Origin: Gammaproteobacteria bacterium | GTDB taxonomy: Bacteria; Pseudomonadota; Gammaproteobacteria; JADZEE01 | DNA length: 64,000 bases | Reading direction: 5' to 3' | Assembly: GCA_020850735.1 (NCBI GenBank) | Contig: JADZEE010000091.1 | Span: 186,001-250,000, forward strand | In this document: positions 7,557 to 16,415 of the stretch, piece after piece | Numbering within the stretch: the first letter of the stretch is position 1 | Layout: each line of letters opens with the position of its first letter | Translations under genes and position numbers: made by a program | The notes under the pieces: generated by a model | The model's database searches: none | Told to the model about the DNA's origin: nothing | Seen by the model: only the letters and a program-made list of their open reading frames with translations

Positions 7557-8533
7557 TGCACACTCGACAGTGCCGCCTGCGGGGCGGTGGCTTCGACACG
7601 ACCGACGGGCAAGGGGATCCCCCGCCGTTCGCTCACCACCGCCTGGAGGGCGTTCCAGTTGATGCTCGTGCGCCGTTCGCCCGCGAGCACGATGATGCGG
7701 TCGACGATGCGCCGGTACTGGTCGGCGGCATCGGCCTCGCCTTCCTCCAGGTGCGGGTGGACCTCGAGAAAGATCTGCTCCCCTGACAGCCCGACCTTGA
7801 ATGGCTGGTCGACGATCCGCACGGACGTGCCGACGGGGACCTGGGGAAACAGGCGCGCGATGTCGTCCGGGTACATGCGGATGCAACCGTGGGTCACGCG
7901 CATGCCGATGCCGTAGACCCGGTTGGTGCCGTGGATCAGGTAGCCGGACAGGCCCAGTCGCAGGGCATAGCGGCCGAGCGGATTGTCCGGGCCGGGCGGG
8001 ACCACCCTGGCGAGCGGATCGCCGTTTTCGGCGTGTTCCTTGCGAATCGACTCGGGCGGATACCAGGCCGGATCCCTGGTCTTGGCGACCACGCGGGTCT
8101 CGGTCTTGGGCGTACGCCAGTCCTGCCGGCCGACGCTGATCGGGTGGGTGATGACGACCGCGCGCTCGCCCGCCTTGGGCTTGGGATAGAAATACAACCG
8201 CATCTCGGGAACGTTCACGACGATGCCGTGCCGGGGCGCGTCCGGCAGGACGTAGTGCGACGGAACGAGCACGGGCGTGCCCTCCCCGGGTAACCACGGA
8301 TCGGCGTGCGGGTTCGCCGCCTTCATCTCCCGGTAGCCCTGGTTGAACCGCAGCCCGAGATCGGAAAATGTGTCCGAGTGCACGGCAATGACCGTCTGCG
8401 GCTCGCCCACGACGTTGTCGCCGCTGTCGGGCAGCAGGTAGGTGAACGCGCTCGCCGTCTGGGCGAGCGCGACGGCGAGCACACCGGCGATGGCGCGCGG
8501 GTAACGTCCGGAAGGCGGTGCTGCGGTGGTCAT
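7553..8533 (-). CDS. L,D-transpeptidase (ErfK/YbiS/YcfS/YnhG type)
   Basis: The 326-aa protein has an N-terminal signal/anchor segment (residues 12-29), a LysM-like region (about 45-93) and a YkuD catalytic domain with HGTNRVYGIG (His201) and VTHGCIRM (His215, Cys217), the invariant SHGC-type active site. These periplasmic enzymes form 3-3 crosslinks in peptidoglycan or attach Lpp to it; the neighbouring, convergent Lpp-like gene makes the second role attractive (inference). Its stop codon is contributed by the right end of repeat copy A. Confidence 0.93.
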   Translation of the reverse strand: MTTAAPPSGRYPRAIAGVLAVALAQTASAFTYLLPDSGDNVVGEPQTVIAVHSDTFSDLGLRFNQGYREMKAANPHADPWLPGEGTPVLVPSHYVLPDAPRHGIVVNVPEMRLYFYPKPKAGERAVVITHPISVGRQDWRTPKTETRVVAKTRDPAWYPPESIRKEHAENGDPLARVVPPGPDNPLGRYALRLGLSGYLIHGTNRVYGIGMRVTHGCIRMYPDDIARLFPQVPVGTSVRIVDQPFKVGLSGEQIFLEVHPHLEEGEADAADQYRRIVDRIIVLAGERRTSINWNALQAVVSERRGIPLPVGRVEATAPQAALSSVH

Positions 8534-8653
8534 GGAACGGCCTGTTTGCTACGGCGCGCGGATTCTAATGGGGAGTCCGGCATTGTGCCACCGCCGGCGC
8601 CGCGCCCCGCCTGGCCCTACCACGCCGGGCCGGTGACCGCGGCGTGAACGGCA

Positions 8654-9358
8654 TCAGGGCTCGAACACCTCGAGCACCCGCTCGTACTCGCCGCGCGGCA
8701 GAACCTTGCTGGTCGTGGTTTCCACGCGCTGCGATCTGACCAGCCCGACCCCCGGCGCGTACCAGTCGGTCTGCTCGATCGCGATAGCGCTCGGAAAAAT
8801 GGTCTTGTCGCCCTTGAAATAACCGCGTCCCGTGCCCGTAACCCGCAGGCAGTCGCGAAAACGACCCGCGGGAACGACGACCTCATCGCTCGTGCTACTT
8901 ATGACATATTGCATTTCCACAGGTTCCTGCAGCCGGTACTTGCGCCGGAAAGGATCGACGGTGGCTTCGAGCACGGCGGTGACCGTGCCCTGCGTCCAGC
9001 GCGCGCCCGGCGCGGCCGGCACCGGCAGCTCGAGCGCCGGCACCGCTGCGAGCCCGGTCTCGGCCGCGCCGGCGTTCCGGGCGCCGACCCGGTAGATACC
9101 CGTGTCGGTCGTGTCGAACAGGTACACGAGCGCGTCGTTGACACGCGTGCGCGCGAGCACTCGCCCGTCGACGCGCACCGGCGCGAGCCCGAGTACGGTG
9201 TACTTGCTGTGGCGCGTCAGCTCCGTGGTCTTCACGGTGACACCATAACGCCAGAACGCGCCCGGCAACTGCGGGTAATAGCTGCGGTCGCCGCCCGAAC
9301 ACGCGGCCACGCCCATGCCGAGCGCCACGACGAGAACCCGGCCGATGGTTACCATCAT
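8654..9358 (-). CDS. Predicted lipoprotein of unknown function
   Basis: The 234-aa precursor starts MMVTIGRVLVVALGMGVAAC with lipobox VAAC (Cys20), followed by a beta-rich domain with VVPAGRFRDCLRVTGTG, a fragment commonly seen in uncharacterised secreted beta proteins, and DWYAPGVGLVRSQ. The latter pattern recurs in outer-membrane-attached proteins of unknown role. It is 18 bp downstream of a DUF423 membrane gene, probably one transcript. No enzymatic motif was found. Confidence 0.75.
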   Translation of the reverse strand: MMVTIGRVLVVALGMGVAACSGGDRSYYPQLPGAFWRYGVTVKTTELTRHSKYTVLGLAPVRVDGRVLARTRVNDALVYLFDTTDTGIYRVGARNAGAAETGLAAVPALELPVPAAPGARWTQGTVTAVLEATVDPFRRKYRLQEPVEMQYVISSTSDEVVVPAGRFRDCLRVTGTGRGYFKGDKTIFPSAIAIEQTDWYAPGVGLVRSQRVETTTSKVLPRGEYERVLEVFEP

Positions 9359-9376
9359 CGGTGCCTGCGGGCCGGC

Positions 9377-9760
9377 TCAAGCCGGCCAGCGCAGCATCGC
9401 CAGCGCCAGCGCAGCCCAGCCGCAAATGAAGGCGATGCCACCGATCGGCGTGATCGCCCCGAACCAGCGTTGGTCGCTGACGGCGAGCAGATACAGGCTG
9501 CCGGAAAACACGACAATGCCCAGGGCAAACGCGAGCGCGGCCGCCGTCAGCCATGGCGATGGTCCCGCGAGATGCATCAGGATCCCCGTCAGCACCAGTG
9601 CCAGCGCGTGCACGAGGTGGTACTGCACGCCCGTGTGGTAGACAGAAAGCATGTGCGCGTCCAGGCTGGCGCGCAGCGCGTGCGCGCCGAAAGCGCCCAC
9701 GGCGACGCCAATCAGACCGGTAACGGCACCCAGGCCGATGATGATTCGCGCCGTGATCAA
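9377..9760 (-). CDS. DUF423 family small membrane protein
   Basis: A 127-aa protein with four predicted helices: GLGAVTGLIGVAVGAFGAHAL, VHALALVLTGILMHLA, AALAFALGIVVFSGSLYLL and FICGWAALALAML. GAFGAHAL and FSGSLYLLA are DUF423 signatures. A TTG at 9760 with an upstream GGTGAGGGG is preferred; an ATG at 9811 would add 17 polar residues. The function of the family is unknown. It precedes the lipoprotein gene on the same strand. Confidence 0.85.
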   Translation of the reverse strand: MITARIIIGLGAVTGLIGVAVGAFGAHALRASLDAHMLSVYHTGVQYHLVHALALVLTGILMHLAGPSPWLTAAALAFALGIVVFSGSLYLLAVSDQRWFGAITPIGGIAFICGWAALALAMLRWPA

Positions 9761-9873
9761 CAGCGTACCGCCCCTCACCCTGTTTTTGTCCCCGACCGCA
9801 GGATGGATCATAATGCACGCACCCGGCACCACACAGCCGCGCCCTCCCCCGTCACTGTCCGCGCTTCCTCGCC

Positions 9874-10878
9874 ATGCTGCGCTCACCATGCTCCGTGTTA
9901 GCGGGTCTGCTGCTCGCTGCCGCCGCCACCGCCGTCGAAGTCGGTGAACCGCTGAAGTTCTCGAAAACACATCCCGACGGCACGGTCTATATGCAGGTGC
10001 GCCTGCTCGGCGCCTTGCGGCTGGCCAAGACCGAAGTCGACGGCTACGGCCTGCGCCAGTTGTCGGCGCTCGCCTGGGACGCCGACGCCGGTGTTCTGTA
10101 CGCCCTGTCCGATGACGGCTACATCGCCCACCTGCAGCCGCAGTTCGACAACGGCATGCTCGCGGGCATCGATTTCGTCGCCGCCTGGCCACTGCTCGAG
10201 GCCGACGGCACGCCGGTGCAGGGTGAGCGCGCGGACAGCGAAGGCCTGGCGATTGAAAACGGGCGCAACGGGATCGCCGGCGACGCCGTGCTGCTGGTGA
10301 GCTACGAGGTTCACCCGCGCCTGCTGCGCTACACCCCGGACGGGCGGCAGATCGAAGCGCTGGCGCTGCCCGCGCCGCTCGCGGACATGGACGCCTACGC
10401 GGATGACAACGAAGGGCTGGAAGCGGTGGCACTGCATCCGCGCCTCGGCATCCTCGTCGCTCCCGAGCGACGACTGCGCGGTGACCACAGCGGGACGCTG
10501 CCGATTTTCGCGCTGGACGGACGCCAGTGGCGCTACACCCCGATCGATCCCGACCACAGCGCCCTGGTCGGCATGGACGTCACTCCTGACGGCGTGTTGC
10601 TGGTGGTCGAGCGTCGCTACAATTCGCTGTTCAGTCCCGTCATTTTCTCCGTGCGTCGCCTCGCCCCTGGCGACGAGCCCGGCACGCCACCGGTGGCGGA
10701 CGTCGCTCGCTTCGACAGTACGGGCGACTTTCGCATCGACAACTTCGAAACCATCGCCCGCCACGACGGCAACCGCTATTTCATGGTGAGCGATGACAAC
10801 CGCAGCGCGATTCAGCGCACGGTGCTCATATACTTCGAAATCCTCGACGACCCGGCAGCGACGGCAGGCGAAAACTGA
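9874..10878 (+). CDS. Exported 'esterase-like activity of phytase' family protein
   Basis: The 334-aa protein has a signal peptide (about 20 residues) and a beta-propeller-like body with the family hallmarks LSALAWDADAGVLYALSDDG, DSEGLAIENG, DNEGLEAVALHPR and NFETIARHDGNRYFMVSDDN. The pattern of Asp/Glu-Gly-Leu repeats is that of the phytase-esterase-like domain (PF13449). The substrate is unknown; location is periplasmic or extracellular. It converges with the molybdenum hydroxylase large subunit, 31 bp away. Confidence 0.85.
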   Translation: MLRSPCSVLAGLLLAAAATAVEVGEPLKFSKTHPDGTVYMQVRLLGALRLAKTEVDGYGLRQLSALAWDADAGVLYALSDDGYIAHLQPQFDNGMLAGIDFVAAWPLLEADGTPVQGERADSEGLAIENGRNGIAGDAVLLVSYEVHPRLLRYTPDGRQIEALALPAPLADMDAYADDNEGLEAVALHPRLGILVAPERRLRGDHSGTLPIFALDGRQWRYTPIDPDHSALVGMDVTPDGVLLVVERRYNSLFSPVIFSVRRLAPGDEPGTPPVADVARFDSTGDFRIDNFETIARHDGNRYFMVSDDNRSAIQRTVLIYFEILDDPAATAGEN

Positions 10879-10909
10879 ACCTTCCCCGGCGCCCGGGCCG
10901 CGGCGCCGA

Positions 10910-13243
10910 TCAGAGCTTGCCCAGGCCCGCGAGAATTTTCTCCGGTGTGATCGGCAGGTCGCGCACGCGCACGCCGACGGCGTTGAACACCGCATTGGCG
11001 ATTGCCGGGGCCGGTGTGATCACGCACGGCTCGGACAGGCTCTTGGCACCGAACGGACCGGTCGGATCGTTCGACTCGATGAAGATACTCTCGATGCGCG
11101 ACGGCATCTCGACCGCCGTCGGCATCTTGTAGTCGAGAAAATCGCCGGTCAGGCAGGTCCCGGTCTCGGTATCGAACTGAATGTGCTCCATGAGCGCGAA
11201 GCCCATGCCCTGCTGGAAACCGCCTTCCACCTGCCCCTCGGCGGCCGCCGGGTTGATCACGGTGCCGAGGTCGTGGGCAAATACCACCCGCAGCACGTCC
11301 ACTTCGCCGGTCTCGGTGTCGACCTCGACCTCGACGAACTGAGCCGATGCCGGCGAAGGATTCGACGGCGGCGCGAGGCTCGCCACACCGATGATGGTGC
11401 CCTTCTCCGCGATGGTCGTCTGCTGCATCCCGGTCGCGGTCATCTGGACGTAGGGTGATTCGGCTCGCTTGACCACGTCGGCTATCGCGATCGCGGAACC
11501 CGGCGCGCCCTTGACCTGCACCTTGCCGTCGCGACACTCCAGATCCTGCGGATCGGCCTCGAGCAGGGTCGCCGCGACCTCGAGCAGGCGGGCTTTCGCC
11601 GCGGCGGCAGCGGCCTTGACCGCCGTGCCCGCAGAGTAAGTGACCCGGCTCGCGTGGCTCGGGGCGTCGAACGGCACGGTATCGGTGTCGGCGTTGGCGG
11701 TGATGCGCACGTCCGCGGCTGCGAGCCCGAGCTCGGCCGCTGCGATCTGGCACAGGGTCGTGTTCTGGCCCGAGCCGAGATCCACCGCGGCAGTCGCGAG
11801 ATCCGCGGTGCCGTCCGGATTGAGCTTGACGATGGCACCGGAGTGCTCGTAGATATCGGGAAAGCCCATGCATCCCGATACCCAGACCGGTTGACAGGCC
11901 AGGCCGATGCCGCGCTTGCGCGTACCCGAGGCACTGGCGGGCGCCGCGCGATCCTTCCAGCCGATACGTTCGGCACCCCGGCGCACACATTCCTCGAGGC
12001 GGTAGGTCGCCAGGCGAAAACCCGGATTGAACGGGTGCGGTTCGCCTTCCTGGCGCGCGTTGCGAAGCCGGAACTCGATCGGATCGAGACCGAGCTCGGT
12101 GCAGATCTCGTCGATCTGGGACTCGACCGCGAAGCAGCCCTGCGGTCCGCCGTAGCCGCGATATCCGCCGCCGACCATGTTGTTGGTGTAGACCGTGTAA
12201 CCTTCCCAGAGGGCGCTCGGCGTATGGTAGCCGAACAGGATCCCGAACAGCCCGTGGACCATGATGACCTCGGCACCGTGCGTGGCGTGCGCGCCGGTGT
12301 CGAGGATGCTCTTCGCGTAACGCGCCGTGAACTTCCCGTCCCGCCCGATTCCCGTTTTCAGGTACACCTTGATCGGGTTCCGCGTGGTGGTGATGAAGTC
12401 CTCGTAGCGGGTATGCTCCATGCGCACGGGCCGGCCGGTCTTCACACTGAGCAGCGCGGCCACCGGCTCGATATAGCCGATGTCGAGCTTGCCGCCGAAG
12501 CCACCGCCGATGTAGGGCGGTTTCATCACCCGCACACGGCTCTCCGGGATCCCGAGCACGAATGCGAGCTTCTCGCGCAGGCCAAAGATGTGCTGCATCG
12601 ACGAATACACCGTGAAGTTGCCACGCGTGTCGGCGTCGACCACGCACACCCGCGGTTCCATGTAGCAGGTGTGCACGCGCTGCGTTTCGTAGGTGCCCTC
12701 GAACACGTGCTCGGCCTGGGCGAAGCCGCGCTCGAGATCACCGAAGCCGAATTGCGGCTGCTTGGCGATGTTATTGGCGACCCCGGCGTGAATCTCCGGC
12801 GCACCGGCTGCCATCGCGGCCTCGGGATCGAACACGGCCGGCAGTTCCTCGTACTCGACGTCGATGTGCTCGAGCGCCGCTTCCGCCGCCTGCTCGCTGA
12901 CCGCCGCCACGGCCGCCACCGGCTGGCCGGCATAGCGCACGCGGTCGCTCATCACGACCATGTCCTGCACCATGCTCTGCGCGAGCGTCGGCACGAAATA
13001 CACCGGACAGTACTTGCGCTGCGGCACCTCGGCGGGCACCAGCACGGCTCGCACGCCGGGCATGCGCTCGGCCCGGCTGGTGTCGATCCTCACGATGCGG
13101 GCGTGCGGATAGGGACTGCGCAGCAGTTTGCCGTGCAGCATGCCCGGCAGGCGTACGTTGACCGGATACCCCTTGCCGCCCGTGACCTTGTCGTAAGCGT
13201 CCGGCCGCAGGACGCTCTCGCCGATGACTTTGTTCGTGCTCAT
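10910..13243 (-). CDS. Xanthine-dehydrogenase-family molybdopterin-binding large subunit
   Basis: The 777-aa subunit contains the Moco-binding loop GGGFGGK, the active-site loop GYRGYGGPQG and, near the C-terminus, GAKSLSEPCVITPAPAIANA with the expected catalytic Glu. Form I CO dehydrogenase needs the loop AYRCSFR, so this is not CoxL proper; a hydroxylase for an aromatic or N-heterocyclic substrate is more likely. It is last in a three-gene operon (FAD subunit, 2Fe-2S subunit, this gene), with an ATGA overlap to the small subunit. Cofactor supply would come from the Moco genes at 53-60 kb. Substrate unknown. Confidence 0.9.
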   Translation of the reverse strand: MSTNKVIGESVLRPDAYDKVTGGKGYPVNVRLPGMLHGKLLRSPYPHARIVRIDTSRAERMPGVRAVLVPAEVPQRKYCPVYFVPTLAQSMVQDMVVMSDRVRYAGQPVAAVAAVSEQAAEAALEHIDVEYEELPAVFDPEAAMAAGAPEIHAGVANNIAKQPQFGFGDLERGFAQAEHVFEGTYETQRVHTCYMEPRVCVVDADTRGNFTVYSSMQHIFGLREKLAFVLGIPESRVRVMKPPYIGGGFGGKLDIGYIEPVAALLSVKTGRPVRMEHTRYEDFITTTRNPIKVYLKTGIGRDGKFTARYAKSILDTGAHATHGAEVIMVHGLFGILFGYHTPSALWEGYTVYTNNMVGGGYRGYGGPQGCFAVESQIDEICTELGLDPIEFRLRNARQEGEPHPFNPGFRLATYRLEECVRRGAERIGWKDRAAPASASGTRKRGIGLACQPVWVSGCMGFPDIYEHSGAIVKLNPDGTADLATAAVDLGSGQNTTLCQIAAAELGLAAADVRITANADTDTVPFDAPSHASRVTYSAGTAVKAAAAAAKARLLEVAATLLEADPQDLECRDGKVQVKGAPGSAIAIADVVKRAESPYVQMTATGMQQTTIAEKGTIIGVASLAPPSNPSPASAQFVEVEVDTETGEVDVLRVVFAHDLGTVINPAAAEGQVEGGFQQGMGFALMEHIQFDTETGTCLTGDFLDYKMPTAVEMPSRIESIFIESNDPTGPFGAKSLSEPCVITPAPAIANAVFNAVGVRVRDLPITPEKILAGLGKL

Positions 13244-13713
13244 GCGCGTGACCCCCGGCTCGCCGCCGTGCGGATGGCGTCGACGATCTTGGTGTAGCCC
13301 GTGCACCGGCACAGGTTGCCCGCGATCGCGTGGCGGACGTCGTGCTCGTCGTCCGTTCCACCCTCGTCCAGGTACTGCTTGGCGGCCATGATCATGCCGC
13401 AGGTGCAATAGCCGCATTGCACCGCCCCGGCGTCGACGAACGCTTCCTGCAGCGGATCGAGGCGACCGTTTACGGCCAGCGCCTCGATGGTCGTGATGCT
13501 GCGGCCCTGCAGGGCAAGCGCATAGAGCATGCACGAGTAGACGGCCTTGCCGTCGACGTGTACCGTGCAGCAACCGCAACCGCCGCTGTCGCAGCCGCGT
13601 TTGGGTCCGATGAGCCCTATCTGCTCGCGCAGCACCTTGAGCAAGGTGGCATCCGGCTCCACGGCCAGCTCGTGGGTTTCCCCGTTCACCTCCAGCGTAA
13701 TCAGTCGCTTCAT
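13240..13713 (-). CDS. 2Fe-2S subunit of molybdenum hydroxylase
   Basis: The 157-aa protein has the plant-type [2Fe-2S] motif CDSGGCGCCTVHVDG near residue 40 and the second cluster motifs QCGYCTCG and GNLCRCTGYTKIVDAI. It passes electrons from the molybdenum centre to the FAD subunit. The ATG at 13713 follows the FAD gene by 11 bp, and its stop overlaps the large-subunit start, so the three subunits are translationally linked. Confidence 0.95.
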   Translation of the reverse strand: MKRLITLEVNGETHELAVEPDATLLKVLREQIGLIGPKRGCDSGGCGCCTVHVDGKAVYSCMLYALALQGRSITTIEALAVNGRLDPLQEAFVDAGAVQCGYCTCGMIMAAKQYLDEGGTDDEHDVRHAIAGNLCRCTGYTKIVDAIRTAASRGSRA

Positions 13714-13724
13714 GTTCCGCCCTT

Positions 13725-14600
13725 TCAGCTCAGTCTCGAGCGCGCGCGGGCGAGCGCCCGCCGCGTCAGCACGCCGGCCATGGCCCGGCGGTACCTGCCG
13801 GATGCGCGATGATCGGACATCGGTTCCACGTCCCCGCAGGCGGCATCGCCCGCCGCCGCCAGCGCAGCATCGTCGAGGACGGCGCCCATGAGCGCGCGCT
13901 CGGCCGCCCGCGAACGTACGGGTGTATCGCCCACGCCACCACCGACGATGACGCGCGTGTCCGTGCACCGGCCCGACGCGTCCACGTGGACCCGCACGGC
14001 GACGTTGACGATGGCGAGATCGTTGGCGTTACCCTCGAGCTTGATGAACGCGCTGGCGGTGCCGGGCACGGCTGCGGGGACTCGCACGGCGGTCACGTAT
14101 TCCGATGCCTCGAGGGCATTCTCGAACATGCCGGTGTGAAATTCGCCGAGCTCCATCTCCCGCGGACCCGAGGGACCGTGAATGACCACCACGGCATCGA
14201 GCGTCGCGAGCGCGACCGGCACGTCGAAAAACGGACAGGCCGCGGCGACGCAGCCGCCGACCGTGGCGACGTTGCGGATCTGTACCGGCGGACAGGCGAG
14301 CGCATCTTCGAGCGCCCCGAAAGCGGCGCCGTCGCGCGCCGACTGCAGTCGCTGCAGATCGGCATAGGTGGCCGTGGCGCCGACGCGCAGGGCGCCGTCG
14401 TGCACATCGGCACCATCGAGCTGCAGCGCACGCACATCGACGAGCGCTTCGACGTGCGCCAGCAGGCCGCGCGCCTCGAGCCCGTGTACGAACGTTCCAC
14501 CGGCGACCACCAGTGCCGCGTCGCCATAGCGCTGCAGCACTTCGACCAGTTCGTCGGCGCTGGCCGGCAGGCAGTATTCCTTCAGACTGGGCAATGACAC
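13725..14600 (-). CDS. FAD-binding middle subunit of molybdenum hydroxylase
   Basis: The 291-aa protein has the FAD-binding motifs VVAGGTFVHGL (near residue 35) and IRNVATVGGCVAAACP (near 108) of CoxM/xanthine dehydrogenase middle subunits. It lacks the extra [4Fe-4S] insertion of 4-hydroxybenzoyl-CoA reductase beta subunits. It is the first gene of the operon and faces a CoxG-like gene across a region with two matching palindromes (14771-14810). Confidence 0.92.
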   Translation of the reverse strand: MSLPSLKEYCLPASADELVEVLQRYGDAALVVAGGTFVHGLEARGLLAHVEALVDVRALQLDGADVHDGALRVGATATYADLQRLQSARDGAAFGALEDALACPPVQIRNVATVGGCVAAACPFFDVPVALATLDAVVVIHGPSGPREMELGEFHTGMFENALEASEYVTAVRVPAAVPGTASAFIKLEGNANDLAIVNVAVRVHVDASGRCTDTRVIVGGGVGDTPVRSRAAERALMGAVLDDAALAAAGDAACGDVEPMSDHRASGRYRRAMAGVLTRRALARARSRLS

Positions 14601-14770
14601 GTGCGTCCTCCCGTTGCGGCAAGACCGTCGAGGCCGTGCGGAGCCGGCTGCTGCGGTACGAACGGCCGGGTGGCCATGCGTAAATGCCTGCGGGCGCAGG
14701 CATTCATCGATGTCGTCACCGTCCGACCCTTACCATCGTTCGCGAGCGGCGCGGTCCGCGCTGGTAATCA

Positions 14771-14810
14771 ATACGCCCCCGTATATAAAATCGACTATAC
14801 GCCAGCGTAT
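14771..14810. promoter_or_regulatory. Two matching palindromes in the hydroxylase/coxG divergent promoter
   Basis: ATACGCCCCCGTAT (14771-14784) and ATACGCCAGCGTAT (14797-14810) share the pattern ATACGC-N2-nCGTAT, 26 bp centre to centre, on either side of an AT-rich TATATAAAATCG stretch suitable as a -10 region. The arrangement suits a TetR-like dimeric repressor controlling both the Mo-hydroxylase operon (minus) and the CoxG-like gene (plus). No regulator gene is adjacent. The rest of 14601-14903 holds no gene. Confidence 0.6.
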
Positions 14811-14903
14811 GTAGACGGGCAACCGCACCCATGCGTGGTACCGCAGCGCCGGCGCCGCGGCGCAAAATCCGACGCGCGCAACCGCGCCGCAGGGAGTGTG
14901 ACC

Positions 14904-15350
14904 ATGGACATCGAACGCACCTTCATCGTCGCCGCGCCGCAGCAGCGCGTCTGGGAGTTCATTACTTCGCCCGCCGACGTGGCGCCCTGCCTGCCGGGAT
15001 GCGAGCGGGTCGAGATCACCGAGCCCGGCAAGTACCGGGCCGTGATCGAAGTGAAGGTCGGCCCGATCAAGACCAGCTTCAACGTCGGCGTGGAAACCAC
15101 CGAGGAACGCGCACCCGATTTCGCGGCCTACACGACCCGTGGCGAGGAAGGTGGCAAGGCCAGCCGCCTGAGCGCGGAAAGCACCCTCGCGCTCAAAGCC
15201 ATCGATGCAACGCACACCGAGGTGACCTACGCATCGAAAATCATCCTGGTGGGCCGGCTCGGGAAGTTCGCCGGCGGGGTGATGAAGAAGATGGCGGAAT
15301 CGATGAGCAACCGCTTCATCACCGCGGTCAAGGAGCGTCTCGAGGCCTGA
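14904..15350 (+). CDS. CoxG-like SRPBCC family protein
   Basis: The 148-aa protein is a START/SRPBCC fold of the CO-dehydrogenase subunit G family: ERTFIVAAPQQRVWEFITSP, LPGCERVEIT, KVGPIKTSF and the C-terminal FAGGVMKKMAESMSNRFI. CoxG-type proteins help recruit or mature molybdenum hydroxylases at the membrane. The ATG at 14904 has an AGGGAG ribosome site; an upstream open frame from 14601 is not family-like. It is divergent from the hydroxylase operon and probably co-regulated through the intervening palindromes. Confidence 0.9.
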   Translation: MDIERTFIVAAPQQRVWEFITSPADVAPCLPGCERVEITEPGKYRAVIEVKVGPIKTSFNVGVETTEERAPDFAAYTTRGEEGGKASRLSAESTLALKAIDATHTEVTYASKIILVGRLGKFAGGVMKKMAESMSNRFITAVKERLEA

Positions 15351-15363
15351 ATTCCGGCCACCA

Positions 15364-15551
15364 CTCAGAGCTTGTGAAACATTCGCCCGCCGTAGCGAGA
15401 CGGTTCCCGGGCGTTCCCGGCCAAGCGCGGGGGTGCACAAAATCGCGCGCACAGCGGGCCTGCGAAACCGATTTGGGGGGTCCGCGCAACGCCGCCAGGG
15501 GCGTCCAGGGGCCGTCGCAGCAGGCGCGGTGACTGTTTCACACGCTCTCAG
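15364..15551. repeat. Dispersed TIR element, copy B (188 bp)
   Basis: Flanked by CTCAG direct repeats (15364-15368, 15547-15551), with inner inverted ends AGCTTGTGAAAC and GTTTCACACGCT. The interior has nested dyads (GCCCG-CCGT...ACGG...CGGGC and AAATCG...CGATTT). TCA at 15548-15550 is the stop codon of the minus-strand DUF547 gene. It lies between that gene and the convergent coxG-like gene. Confidence 0.9.
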
Positions 15552-16333
15552 GGCTGTCGGTTGACCGTCCAGTCGTAGGGGATGAAACGCACCTCGAAGT
15601 CCGCAGGCACCGGTTCGTCGCGATAACGGTTGACGTAGGCGATGAGCTGGTGTCGGTCGTCGCTGCCGACGAAATCTTCGGTGTAGAAATCCAGGATCTC
15701 CGACAACCACAGCTCGCGCTTCGCCGCGTCGAGGCGGATGTGGCGGGGTGAATTCAGGAACTCCCGCGCCGCGGCGTCGAGCTGCGCGTCCACGTGCGCC
15801 GCAGTGAACGGTTCGCGCGCCAGGCGCGGACAGGCACGTGCCATGCAATTCAGCGCGAAATGCACACGTGGATCGCCCAGTTTGCGGATGACCTCGTTCT
15901 CGTAGGCGTGCAGCGACGTGCGCCGCCCGTCGACGGTGATTTTCCTGAAGGTGAAAAACGCTGCCCGTTTGAACACGCTGTCGAACCCCCCGGGAATGCC
16001 TTCGTCGACGACTCCGGCCATGGCGAGCGCGTTATAGGCGTTCAGGTGATAGGCGAGCACCGCCGCGGGCGACGCGAAATCCTGCGCGGTCGTACCCGGA
16101 CCGTGGCGACCGATCCAGGCGACGAACGCGTCGAGATCCCCCGGCGCGGCGGCGATCGCGTCGAAGTCGATTCGACCCTCGGCATCGACGGCGCGTTCGA
16201 GCACCGAGCGCCAGCGCTCGAGCGCGTCAGCCTGCCCTTCGCCGGCTTCGGCCGGCGCTGCGCAAACGCACAGTGAAACGAGGAGCGGCAATACCAGCGC
16301 ACAGGCTCCCGCATACGTTCGTGCAGTATTCAC
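15548..16333 (-). CDS. Exported DUF547 family protein
   Basis: The 261-aa precursor has a signal peptide (ending CVCAAPAEA) and a full DUF547 domain: AVLAYHLNAYNALAMAGVV, FTFRKITVDGRRTSLHAYENEVIRKL (in two parts), VHFALNCMARACPRL and FLNSPRHIRLD. The domain has a conserved His/Cys cluster of unknown activity and is common in proteobacterial envelopes. The stop codon lies within the right terminus of repeat copy B. Confidence 0.88.
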   Translation of the reverse strand: MNTARTYAGACALVLPLLVSLCVCAAPAEAGEGQADALERWRSVLERAVDAEGRIDFDAIAAAPGDLDAFVAWIGRHGPGTTAQDFASPAAVLAYHLNAYNALAMAGVVDEGIPGGFDSVFKRAAFFTFRKITVDGRRTSLHAYENEVIRKLGDPRVHFALNCMARACPRLAREPFTAAHVDAQLDAAAREFLNSPRHIRLDAAKRELWLSEILDFYTEDFVGSDDRHQLIAYVNRYRDEPVPADFEVRFIPYDWTVNRQP

Positions 16334-16415
16334 GTGTCGTGAGACAGTCGCAAGCGTGCCGATGTTCCCGCGCGCCGGCTGGATCGACGTGCGCCGGTGT
16401 CGCTATGCTGCACCC

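Noticed and set aside
10910-14600. True aerobic CO dehydrogenase (coxMSL)
   Set aside because: The large subunit lacks the AYRCSFR active-site loop required for form I CO dehydrogenase.
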